From Agapanthus africanus (lineage: Eukaryota; Streptophyta; Magnoliopsida; Asparagales; Amaryllidaceae), in the NCBI GenBank assembly GCA_030015575.1, contig CM057338.1, forward strand, positions 828,374,353 to 828,438,352: a DNA stretch of 64,000 nt, read 5' to 3'. The position numbers were made by a program, and so were the translations under genes. This document shows positions 35,659 to 45,877 of this stretch, piece after piece. Position 1 is the stretch's first letter, and each line of letters starts with the position of its first letter. The notes under the pieces were generated by a model that saw only the letters and a program-made list of their open reading frames with translations, had not been told where the DNA came from and did not search any database.

Positions 35659-38600
35659 TGTCACGACCCGCAGGGTACGGAACGTGACTGGCACTTAAGT
35701 TTATGAAACGTCTAAAGACGTCCGTAAAATAAGTAAGCCAAAGCCCAGAAAACAAAACCAATTAAGCAAAAGAGTGAAGAAAACCCAATCAATTGAAAGC
35801 GAGTTATCAAATAAGTCATGTACAACCCTTTTTAAAAACAATACCAATTTTTCCGAAAATTTCGGCAGAGTCTCCTTTGTAAATACTGGCCCCCAAAATG
35901 GGTACAACAAAAATATACATGAATCCAACAAAATAGGGCATCCCCAAGCGGGAGCTAGCTCTTCGCCACAAGGCGGTCACAAATCCCACGCAATGTAAAT
36001 GACAGCAAGCATAATAATCATAATAAAGCATAAGAAAACATCATGTCGACTCAAGTGAGCTCGACCCCAAAATACAGCATAAAAGTCCCCAAACCTCACA
36101 GTCTCATCTCTAGGTCAATATACAATAAATCTGGTAGAAACAGTAGATGGAGTACACTAGATACAAGAATATACAAGGTGGTACAAAATAATAACATAAC
36201 CCACCTATGAGCAAATCTCGAACTCAGGCAAAAGAGGCAAAAGGACAAGTGCGCCCGCCGCTACTGAACTGACGGAGCGGACCTGCAAAAGACTGTGGCA
36301 CAACGGGGGTGAGTTGCCAACTCGTGAGTAATAAATAACATCTACAAAGGCTATCGTATGCATGCACACAAGCATCCTAGCATCTATAATACAGGTATGA
36401 CTGGATGCACTAGCAGGTGTGTATACAACATCAGTGTACGAATATGTATGCAACATGAATATCTGAGGTCTCAATAGGTATATATAAGAAACATTTATCT
36501 CTTTTTGTTTTTGAAACTCTTTTAGAATGCCAGCATAATACTCAAAGAATCGACGAGAACCGGTGTCCAGCAACGACACCCAAAAGCTGTCTCAAATCTC
36601 ATAAATGTATCTCTGGCCTCAGCCGTCCGGCTGACCCATCTCAAATATTAATATCTCATCATCTAGCGGCCACGGTCGGTATCCTCTGGATATCCGCCGT
36701 CCCAAACAGTCACCGGTAGGTAATCCGTCCCCTGCCAGGCTCAACGTCAACACCACATTCCTCTTGCCCCGGGGTACCTTACCGGGCCCACCATGTACCC
36801 GTGCCGGTTCCTCCACTCCTCGACACGGATTTCCAAATCCACAGCAAACTCATGGTGGACGACACTTACATCACTAGAAAACCGCAATTTACATATTTTA
36901 AAAAAATATAATAAGTTTAGAAATTTTGCGGCTTTCCCCCGAAATCCAGCAATATCATAAAATCTCAAGAAATCCTCATAAGTGCATATATCAATGATAA
37001 TGAATGCGTATGATATCAATAATCAAGTTGCGATGTGTGATTAATGTATTAAGCATGAACAATTAATATGATGAAGTACATGCACATGAATAGAAATACT
37101 ACGGTTTCATTTTTAAAAGTTATCTAGTGTGGTGGCATGGCAATTACCAGGGTGTGTGTGTAAACATGAATAGTGCTCGTGCTGCATATAAAAACCCTGG
37201 TAATGGTGCAGGTGTCCTATGAAATGGTTTCGTATAGGTATGTCAATATAATGCATGGATACAGAAAATAGTCAGTTAAGTATTTCACCCCTAATTACTA
37301 ACATTACTAAGGATTTGTAAGTTACTAAAACTATCGGGCGGCTTGCGCCATCCAACGATAGTCCCCCGTAGATGTTACATCTACTCACCGGGATCCCTGG
37401 CTAGCTGTGTCCAATCACCGCCTTTCCCTTTCGCGCCGCGTCTGACGTCTCCGCGACCGAACCTGGAATTTACATCAATACCAAACATAAGGTTACATAT
37501 CAAGAACGACGCAAAACCCCAACGAAACTACTAAAGTTCGCTAGCTAGGTACAACGTGCACAAAGTGCGCGGAACACACGCGAAAATCGCAAAAACTGCC
37601 AAAAAACGCCGATTTGGTCGCCCAGCAAAACTAAAACCCGACTACCCAAAAATCCGCACTCACGCATCCTAAAAGTCGTAGGACAAGCCATTACAATCAT
37701 CAAGATATCAAAAATAATCCATCACATAATTTTTATACAAAACTAGTAAGCATTTGCATTCCAAAATCGGTGCAAAAATCGCCGATTAGCGACAAAACGA
37801 CTACAATTTAGCATACTCACCCAAGCACACTACAAGCAATCTACAAACACTAATTATAACACAATAGTAATGATTCCAAATCCTATTTCCCATAAACAAC
37901 CATTCCTTGAATTTATAACCTAGCACATTCCAAATCAATTTCCACACTTGAAAACTTAATTTAACACAACAAAAGCCCACATAAGAAAATTAATCACTTA
38001 GATTAGGTTAGCAAAATACTAGATAGCAAAGTAAATTAATTAACCTAATAATGGATTTCTAAACCCAATCAACTCATTAACATGTTTCACAATCCAATTC
38101 CATACAAAAACCCTCTCTTGAAAATCCTAAAACAACAATTTCACACTTCTAAATTTAACTAAATTAGCATAATTGAAGACTACATCAACAAGGTAACTAT
38201 ATAGATTAGTTAATTAACCACTAGATTAACTATAAAACAACTTAATTAACTATTATGGCTTTCAAACCCTAGTTAAATAAACTACTCTTTTTTAAACTAG
38301 ATTAGAAATTAGTTAACTTTTAACATTAAACCATGCATTTAAAGGAATTTAGCAACAAAAGAAAGTAACTTTGATGAGAATTATACCTCACTTGAGATCT
38401 AGAAAGAATGGATTTTGCTCCAAATGATGGCCTCAAGCACCAAGATTCAAGCAAGAATGGCTAAGGAAAATGATAGCATAAGGATTTTGTTTGGATTTTT
38501 GAATAAAGTGTGGATTTTGATGTGGTTTTTTGAAGAAAATTGAAGAAAAATGAAGGGAAAAGAGATGAAGAAGAGGAGTGTGCAGGTTCGGCCAGCAAGA

Positions 38601-39248
38601 GGAATGGGGGAGGGTGTGGGCAAGTGGGGAAAGTCATGGTCAAGTCCACAAAAGACAAAGTACCATACTTTATTAACAATATTTAAAATAAATCCAAAAA
38701 AACCCTTAAATCAACTCAAGAAAGCAACTAAAGAAAAGAGTCCAGAAATTTCTGGACTTGGTCAGGGTTGGGCTGTCCTAGGGCTGAGGGAAAATAGAGA
38801 GGGGTTTTACAAAAGAAATTTTATGCAAAAAGGCCCCCTACAACTCAAAAATTGCAAGTTTTAGCTCAAAATTCAATAAATTCGTTTCAAATCATAAAAA
38901 TTTGTTAAAACTCAAAATAAATTACTAAAAATTTATGTTACCACTAGATTTTAATTATCATAATTTTAAAGATTAAAATTAGCCCGGAAAAATTTGTATT
39001 TATTGCTAATTTAATGTATTTTCTTACCGGCTTAAAATAATATTAAAAAATTGAAAAATAGGGAAAAAATTTTAAATGACCAAAATTTCATAATTAACTC
39101 ATTAGCTACTAAAAACAAGTAATTACCTATCCATTTAAGGTATAATTAGCCCTAAACTGCAAAATAACAAGAAAGACGGTTTTCGGAAAAATACCGAATT
39201 TTCACCGAATTTCAGGAAAACACCAAAACGACTTTTCAAGACGCTACA
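35659..39248 (-). repeat. Tek-1 5' LTR (3590 bp)
   Basis: Minus strand TGTAGCGTCTTG...GGGTCGTGACA. It shares blocks with the LARD-1 and solo LTRs, for example GTACATGGTGG..CCCGGTA near 36780-36800, but has a distinct 5' end, so it is a sister subfamily. Reading frames inside it are not gene-like. Confidence 0.92.
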
Positions 39249-39786
39249 GAAATGACCTTAAACTAATACTGCGTCCGAAACGACATTAAACTAATACCAC
39301 GTCCGAAACGACTCCAAACTACCGCCTAGTCCGAGATGACCCTAAACTAAAAATGGACCCCTAAGTCCCGAAACTGGATCCATGGACCACTATGTCCCTA
39401 AAATGGAGTCCCGCCCTATGGCAAGTGAAATAATTTTTCGTATACAATCCACGGGCAACCATCGTGCCATAGAAGCCGACTTTCCTTTTTTATCCCACCA
39501 GGTGTACACCCTGCGACATGCACCTTTCTCACCAAGTCCTCACCGGACGTGCTAGTCAACCATCACCAGCTTTTAAACAACTATCATGACATAAAAGTCA
39601 ATGTCCTACTACTGCTATGTCCGAGACGACCTTAAACTACTACCAATGTCCGATACGACCTTAAACTACTACCAATGTCCTAGACAACTTTAAACTACTA
39701 CCAATGTCCGTGACGACTCCAAACTACTACTATGTCCGTAATGACTCCAAACTACTGCCACATTCGAGACGACTCCAAACTTTCGA
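39249..39786. repeat. 29-bp minisatellite region split by Tek-1
   Basis: Diverged units around (T)GTCCGAGACGACCTTAAACT occur in two clusters, 39249-39350 and about 39610-39780, separated by spacer that includes the dispersed motif at about 39440. The left half of the first unit lies at 29211-29220. I see no gene. Confidence 0.85.
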
Positions 39787-39963
39787 TGTTGGGTTGCTAG
39801 GATCCTCTAGTAGGGTTTAAAGTGCGGTGGAAGCGGAAATTTTAAAAATCTAGAGAGCATTAGCAAATCCAAACCAAGAATCAAACCAAAATACTAAATT
39901 TGCAACTAAACTAGTAAGCTAGAAAACTAGAGTTGGCGGACTACAACCTTTGTGGCGTGTTAG
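39787..39963 (-). repeat. Cop-D copia LTR, 3' end piece
   Basis: Starts TGTTGGGTTG on the plus strand (LTR end CCCAACA) and contains GGACTACAACCTTTGTGGC, matching the end region of the other copia LTRs. No primer site follows to the left, so it is a 3' or solo LTR. Interrupted at 39963 by Ath-1. Confidence 0.8.
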
Positions 39964-40423
39964 TGTTCATAACAGAATACTGCATTTTATACCGCCGATT
40001 CTTACGCTCGTGTGTTTATAGGTAGGTACTTTTGATCAGTGTTTGCTACATATTTGCAGAATACAGGTTCTCGGCTCTGAACAGTGAAATCCATGAAAAG
40101 TACGACAAATTCCGGATTACTGCCAACAACAGATAAAACACGGGTCTCCGCTCTCTATCCGTGTGTTGCCACATACCAGTTTTAGGGACAAGATGGAAAA
40201 TCGATTGTCATGTCATGCACAAAGCTCTAGGTCAACACAAGATCCAAGAAATCTACGCGGAGCTCGAGGAAATCATGGCAAAAGATCCACATCACATCAC
40301 CTTTTTGTTCTACTAAAATTCTGGAATAATTGTGAAGAGTTTCTGAGAAAAGTCGTATACCACATAGCAGACAACATGAAACCAGGGAAAACGACAAAAG
40401 CCCACAACCCAACTCCACTACAG

Positions 40424-40472
40424 GGCCGCGGATCCGCGGCCAATAGAGGGTCTAGGCCGCGGATCCGCGGCC
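40424..40472. repeat. two copies of an 18-bp perfect palindrome
   Basis: GGCCGCGGATCCGCGGCC at 40424-40441 and 40455-40472, upstream of the TATA box. In the 3' LTR the first copy is GGCCGTGGATCCACGGCC, still a perfect palindrome. Confidence 0.95.
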
Positions 40473-40562
40473 ATGTTGACTCCTCTCTCTGTCGTATTTT
40501 GGGGGCATTTTGGGGACTTCATATTGAGGCAGATTGTTGCCCTAGGTTTTCAGTTCACCTCC

Positions 40563-40570
40563 TATAAATA
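40563..40570 (+). promoter_or_regulatory. TATA box of Ath-1 5' LTR
   Basis: TATAAATA in the context CTCCTATAAATACCCC; transcription would start about 30 bp downstream. Repeated at 46477-46484 in the 3' LTR. Confidence 0.75.
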
Positions 40571-41657
40571 CCCCAGAACTTGCCAAGCTTAAGGGTTCAT
40601 TCTTTGTTCTTCTTTCTTTTTAGGATTTAGTCTTTTTCTTCTTTTTCTTCATTCTTTTTCCATGAAAATTGTAGTGAGAGCTTTTTGAGTGGGAGATCAA
40701 TGAAGATGAGGGCTTTTTGTATCATTCTCTTTTGTTTCTTCTTCCCCTTGAGATTCTTGCTTTCTCTTGATCATTCAACCTCTTCATTGAGCTTGAATGG
40801 TAAAGGGTTAGTTATTGATCTCAAGGGTCGTATTTTCTTATGGAATTAGCGCTTCATTTCACATGCGTTCTCTACCCTTCTCTTGATCTTGCAACCTCTT
40901 GATTGAGCTTGCAAGTTTAAGGGTTGTCTATTGATCCCATACTTGTCTTGAGTTCTAGTTTCTTGTTCTTTTTATCGCTTTTTATTACTTGCTTATTATT
41001 ATCTTGCTTTACTTTCTTGCAATTTATATTCATGCACTTAATTACTTGTAATCTTTTCTTTTCTTTGTTCTTTTCTTTTGCTCTCTTTTTGGTTCCTTTT
41101 GTGAATGAATGTGATTATCGTTGTTAAGAATAAATACGGTATTGTAAGTTAAGATTTTCTTTTCTCATTTCCTTTTCCCGTTATTTTCCATTGAACTCCG
41201 CCCGAACCATACGCAAGCGCTCCGTTAGGCACCCTACCCTGACAAGGTAGCGGTGATTCCTAACCGCGACCGGTTGCGTTCGGTTTAGCCGGAGGCGAAA
41301 GCAAGAGACAAGAACGGAAGGACAAGGGTAAATAAGCCGGATTCCACGAATACCGCGCTTAAATCCCCTAATCCACGTTGTTGCCGATTGCTCTAGCTTC
41401 AATCGGTCAAGACTCGGCTCAAAGGTTTTGAGTACGGATATCTTTAGCTTACACTTTCGTATATTTTCTTAACAACTTCATACTTGCAAATAAATACACA
41501 TAGGTTAGCTTGAACAAACTCACACAAATTCTTTATTGACTCGTCTAAAACAAGAAAGTAAATACAACCATCTCCCTGTGGATCGACCCGTGCTCAACCG
41601 GCTAGCTGCATAGCGACACCGTCTTGATTGCGGTTAACTTTAATTCTTTCAATCAAA

Positions 41658-41675
41658 TGGCGCCGTTGCCGGGGA
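41658..41675 (+). promoter_or_regulatory. primer binding site, tRNA-Asp (Ath-1)
   Basis: TGGCGCCGTTGCCGGGGA, fully complementary to the 3' end of plant tRNA-Asp as I know it, two bases after the LTR end. Confidence 0.9.
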
Positions 41676-42714
41676 GACGGTAGCGTGTTTTCTTTCTTGT
41701 TATTCGGGTTAATATTCTTTTTGTATATATATAAAAAAAGAATCTTTTTGTTATTTTTGATCATTTTTGTGGGCAAGTGTGCAGATTTTTGCGTATTTGC
41801 AAACTGCGATTGTAGGAGCAAAGTGTGCATTCAAGGCTAAGGTGATTGCGAAGTACAGTGCCAAAGATCCGGGTAGTTTGACCCGCGCAAGCGAACTTTC
41901 CAAGCTTACCGGATTTGATTCAACGGGGGTTTCCTAACCCAAAAATGTAACGGTACGTATTTCTTAAACACCTTCTTCTCAAATCCGACGCATCCAATAT
42001 TCTATTCTTTGCAGGATTCTTTGCAAGTTCGCTAGCAAACGCTAAAACTTGACTAACCCGTATTTGTTGCAGTGCCGCGCTTAAACTAAAAAACGATTGT
42101 TTGATTCTTTATAGAATTTTTATTGAATTGCGCATTGCATACATTAATACGGACTTAAGGGCAAGCGAACCCCACAACATACGGTAAATGATTTCATCAC
42201 CTTTTCCGTAGCCCACAAATCACGAACTTGAGCATAACGTTTACCCGCACAAATTTTAAAAGAAATTAGACTTTAAGCCTTAAGGACTTCGCGCTCACTA
42301 GGAGAAGTTAACTGTGTTTAGAACCTCGCTTAACGGTATATTGTTTACGGGGTGTCTAGGAAAGTGTTAACGGCGCAACCGCCAAAAGAGAAAGGGTTAT
42401 TTAATTAAGGAACTTCGCGACAGCGTTGGAAAACCTCCCCTTATCTCTGCACTTACCTGGCCTCGTGATCAGTGTATCTTGAGCCCGTTTCTCGACACAG
42501 TTTTACTTCGACAATCAAGTTCTGGAGCAGGTCTAGTTGACCTAGGTGAACCCTAGAACGATTAGGTGTGTGGTATTTTTGTGTCGTGATTGTTTTTGTC
42601 CATATTCTTTTTGTGTGTATATTTCATTCTTCTGTTAATATATAAACTATAAAAAAAAAAATCACATTCTTTTTCCCCTTCTTTTCTCTACCTTTCTTTC
42701 TCTCTCTTCATATC
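41676..42714 (+). other. Ath-1 leader, with copia-like block at 42351-42440
   Basis: About 1 kb with no gene. Bases 42351-42440 (GGTGTCTAGGAAAGTGTTAA ... AGCGTTGGAAAACCTCC) are a near-copy of the copia leader block at 1929-2019; the run GGTTATTTAATTAAGGAA is identical in both. It lies 275 bp upstream of the first ATG. Confidence 0.85.
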
Positions 42715-43809
42715 ATGGGTACCCCACCTCGAAAAACTCTTGCCGAACTTTGGTACCGCCAACCAGACATTACTTCTTATGGTTCTTGCTTTGGCCGAAC
42801 TTCGAACGATCCATCCATGCCAAAAATTTCATTGAGAGATCGGATAGACGCGTCTAGGACAAACAATTTGACTCCGCAATCAACTTCGTATCAACCATTT
42901 CAAACATTCACCCCTTCTTACGTTGATACCCCTTCTTCGAGTCATGTTGCAACTCCAAGACCTATGTCTATTACAGAACGTATTGAACAATCTCGTAGCC
43001 GATCTTTCACTCCTGTCACCACTTCAAATTCTTGGGATCAACAATTTCATTCACCTTCTTATCCAAATGTTGATCCTACCCATGTCCAACCATTCAATTC
43101 CTACCAGTCCTACCCTACTTTTTCACCTTCCCTAGACATTGTTTCTGAACCGCCATTTGGGAATTTTCAGTATCCAAACAACTTTGAATCTTTTACTGAA
43201 ACCCCTTCACAACCAATGTCTAGTCTAGAACAGTCCTTGGAAGACTTTAGGGTAGCGTCAAGCCAACAGATGATGGATTTGAATGCGTCCATGGCCGCCC
43301 TCATACAACCTAGTGACCCGGTAGCTAGTTTTCAACTAGCTCCAAATTTTCCAATGTATGAAGAGGCGGTAGGACATGATGTGAATTTGAGTGGAGAAAG
43401 TGAGCTGTATACCCTTCCAAATCAAACCTACCCGTCTCAAATTGAATCCCACAACTCCTGTGTTGAAAATCTATCAAGTGTCCCAAATGAATTATCAGTT
43501 GAAGATAGAATGTTTAATGAGTTGTGCGACATTGTAGTATTTGATTTGCCAAATTGTGAAGGGACCTTGCCAAGTGAAACCACACCCAATCCTTTTGACC
43601 TCTACACCTCCATCTTAGAACCTGAATTGATTGAAATCCATGCTTTTGATGAGGTGTCTGAGAAAATTGACTTTCACTTGATTAAGGATATTGACGCTGG
43701 GACTATTTTGGATGATGAACCCGTAGATTTGACTGAGTTTTTCTCTCCAATTCATCATCCCGAGTCATTAAATGTTTTTCCCGGAACAACATATGCGTCT
43801 GGACTTTGA
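42715..43809 (+). CDS. Ath-1 ORF1, 364 residues, unknown function
   Basis: An open frame in the interior of a complete, recent element, so more credible than chance frames. The N-terminus (MGTPPRKTLAELW) faintly recalls the start of Athila/Tat Gag. A motif is repeated: SLRDRIDASR (about 43-52) and SITERIEQSR (about 85-94), each followed by a Ser/Thr-rich stretch. The middle is rich in Pro, Ser, Thr and Phe; the C-terminal third is acidic. I see no zinc knuckle, protease, polymerase or integrase motif, signal peptide or membrane segment. It could be a decayed or specialised Gag, or a protein unrelated to Gag. It ends at TGA inside a region where the +1 frame continues in the same acidic style. 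Confidence 0.6.
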   Translation: MGTPPRKTLAELWYRQPDITSYGSCFGRTSNDPSMPKISLRDRIDASRTNNLTPQSTSYQPFQTFTPSYVDTPSSSHVATPRPMSITERIEQSRSRSFTPVTTSNSWDQQFHSPSYPNVDPTHVQPFNSYQSYPTFSPSLDIVSEPPFGNFQYPNNFESFTETPSQPMSSLEQSLEDFRVASSQQMMDLNASMAALIQPSDPVASFQLAPNFPMYEEAVGHDVNLSGESELYTLPNQTYPSQIESHNSCVENLSSVPNELSVEDRMFNELCDIVVFDLPNCEGTLPSETTPNPFDLYTSILEPELIEIHAFDEVSEKIDFHLIKDIDAGTILDDEPVDLTEFFSPIHHPESLNVFPGTTYASGL

Positions 43810-44410
43810 TGAAATATGCATGGATGAGCTTAACTTTGAGGAGAATTTTGAGGATATTTTTGAGGATGAAACAGTTCTAGATGATGAGTCGGATATTCCA
43901 ATTCATCCTGTTCCTTTCACTGACTGTGTACACCCTCCAGAACCCTTAACCGATACCCTTCCTCAACCACTTCCCTCCATCCTTTCCATCGTTCTGACCT
44001 TGCAAGAACCCGTACCATTTTCACTTCCTGTGTCTGGTTTACCAAGTTCGGCGTACCCATGGGTTCTTACGAATCTTGAGGGATTTGACCCCATTTCTCG
44101 ACGGGTTAATAGATTAGCACAATCGCTGTTTACACATCGCTCATCACAAATTGTGCTAATCTATTCACTCCATTTCCTCCCTCAAGTTCGTATTCCACTT
44201 CTTTTTCCCTTCCGCCATTCTTCTTCCCTTCATATACCGAGACCGTATCCCGCTTCTCTCTGCATACGGTCTCGCGTATTCTCCATTTCTTTCCTCTTCA
44301 CCTTCTTTCACCAGCCACTGCTTTATCACGATAAGATCTTTCAATGGTTGGTACTAACTTTTGGCCTGTGTAAGGCCTTGTACAGCTTGATACTGTTCTT
44401 TCCCCCCTAA
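43772..44410 (+). CDS. Ath-1 ORF2, 212 residues, overlaps ORF1 in the +1 frame
   Basis: Begins 38 bp before the ORF1 stop. Residues about 11-45 are very acidic (FEENFEDIFEDETVLDDESD), continuing the composition of the ORF1 tail (GTILDDEPVDLTEF), so ORF1 and ORF2 were probably one frame, split by an indel or read by frameshifting. The rest is Pro/Phe/Ser rich and may be non-coding near its end. No known domain recognised. Confidence 0.4.
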   Translation: MFFPEQHMRLDFDEICMDELNFEENFEDIFEDETVLDDESDIPIHPVPFTDCVHPPEPLTDTLPQPLPSILSIVLTLQEPVPFSLPVSGLPSSAYPWVLTNLEGFDPISRRVNRLAQSLFTHRSSQIVLIYSLHFLPQVRIPLLFPFRHSSSLHIPRPYPASLCIRSRVFSISFLFTFFHQPLLYHDKIFQWLVLTFGLCKALYSLILFFPP

Positions 44411-44429
44411 ACCTGAACTTCAACGCCTA

Positions 44430-44594
44430 ACAGTGGAAACACTGTTTTACTTAAGTTTGGGGGGAACCCCTTTTTTGTATATATTTTTGGTTTTTCTTTT
44501 TGTATATAATTTGTTTTTAGGGGGAGCGCCGACAATTTTGACCCTCTTGGTATAGCCTGACAGTGAGGGCACTGTCAAGTTTAAGTTTGGGGGT
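44430..44594 (+). repeat. two hairpin plus polypurine modules
   Basis: ACAGTG-GAAA-CACTGT (44430-44445) precedes TTAAGTTTGGGGGG (44451-44464), and ACAGTG-AGGG-CACTGT (44560-44575) precedes TTAAGTTTGGGGGT (44581-44594). The purine run equals the functional tract at 45861-45874, so these could be extra plus-strand priming sites (inference). Confidence 0.7.
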
Positions 44595-45860
44595 GTGCTC
44601 GGTAAGCCTTCTTCCTTCGCATTCATTTGTATATTTTGCATTTGCATACCCTATTAAAAACCCACAAAAATTAAAAATTTTCCAAAAAATATAAAAACTT
44701 TGTCGTCAAGTTAGCTAATAGGGTAACTTAGATCTTTATTCCGAAAGTTTAGTTGATATAATAGAAATAACTAAATTCTAGGCTTAGGGATTGAAAACCC
44801 TAAAAATAACCCTCATTCTGTCTAACTTTGGTAAGTATACGTCCTTACAGTTTTTTTGAGAAATAGGTAATCTTGAGTTCAGTTCTTGAGTTAAGTCAAG
44901 ATGAAGGGAAAGTATTGATGCTTTACTGAAGGATAAGTCTGAAAAATAGTTTCTTTTCTCGAGTTCAAATTTAGAAAGTATATACCCTACAAACTGCACT
45001 TACACGCACCTTGAAACTTGGGATAGTAGAGGATACCTTGAAATACTCTTGCCTGAAAGCCTAGTATGAAAGAAAAAACGGTATTTAAAGCTAAACACCA
45101 AAAGAGCATGTTGAAAAATATATCCGGTCTTGAAAAAGAAAAAGAAAAAGAAAAAGAAAAAGAAAAAGAAAAAGAAAAATAGAATAAAGTCAAGACCTGG
45201 AAACTGCTATTTACGCTTTAAGCTCACACATTCAGTAATCGGCCGTTAGTGCCTCAAGAAGCATTAATAGTCGCATGAAAGGTGTGTGAGCAACACCGTC
45301 CATCATTAAATGAAAAGAAGTAGTATTAGGTATTAAGACAAGGGTATTATAGCTTGAATTGAATTCTTGAGTGTAGGGGTGCAAATATACACACACGTAG
45401 GGGTATACAATTGATGTTTGGATAAGAGATAGAAATAAAGAATAAGACTTGTGTTTTCTGTAAAGTTGATAAAAATCCCTGATTTGAGGCCGCACTTTAG
45501 AAGGAAAACTCAGGAGAACCAACATCTTTCTAAACTTTTTTGGAACGTATAGGATCTAAAGTTAAAACAGATAGGAGGTGTGAAAAATAAGGGTTGGATA
45601 TTTCTAACTTAGGATGATAGAATTTCTAATGTAAATACTAAACTGTAGGAGTAGAATCAATGTTAACTTATGACACTAGCTTGGCGGGATTTTGTGGGTA
45701 GTATCCGCTGAAAACCCTCAGGAGACCACACTCCTCCTACTAGGGACACCTAGAGGTTTAACGGCTTGTTGCACGTGCTCAGTGCAATCGCGTTCCCTGC
45801 GAAACTGCGGTTAGGATTTTATTTTTGTGAATAATTGGTTTTGCTCGGGACGAGCAAAAG
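44595..45860 (+). other. Ath-1 3' interior, non-coding, with (AAAAAG)n
   Basis: No credible gene. A hexanucleotide AAAAAG microsatellite spans 45132-45179. A GCTCGGGACGAGC dyad (45843-45855) leads into the polypurine tract. Confidence 0.75.
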
Positions 45861-45877
45861 TTAAGTTTGGGGGTATT
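45861..45877 (+). promoter_or_regulatory. polypurine tract of Ath-1
   Basis: TTAAGTTTGGGGGTATT ends at the LTR start TGTTCATAAC. Confidence 0.9.

Larger units (their letters stand above)
29221..39248 (-). mobile_element. Tek-1, chimeric Tekay-like gypsy element fused to a Cassandra-like TRIM
   Basis: The 10,028-bp insertion is bracketed by GAAAT (29216-29220 and 39249-39253), and the flanks rejoin into one continuous 29-bp minisatellite unit. On the minus strand the order is: full 5' LTR (39248-35659), primer site, leader, gag-pol, polypurine tract, the first 540 bp of the 3' LTR (30678-30139), then a complete TRIM (30124-29221) whose outer end CGTGACA takes the place of the gypsy LTR end. 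The duplication indicates that both parts integrated as one molecule. A template switch during reverse transcription is the simplest explanation (inference). Confidence 0.85.
39964..41655 (+). repeat. Ath-1 5' LTR
   Basis: TGTTCATAACAGAATACTGC...TTCTTTCAATCA. Contains two GC palindromes (40424-40441, 40455-40472) and a strong TATA box. The frames at 40163-40567 and 40924-41127 recur in the other LTR but span promoter sequence and are unlikely genes. Confidence 0.95.

Noticed and set aside
40163-40567. 134-codon frame repeated at 46077-46481
   Set aside because: Repeated only because both copies are Ath-1 LTRs; it crosses the palindromes and ends at the TATA box.
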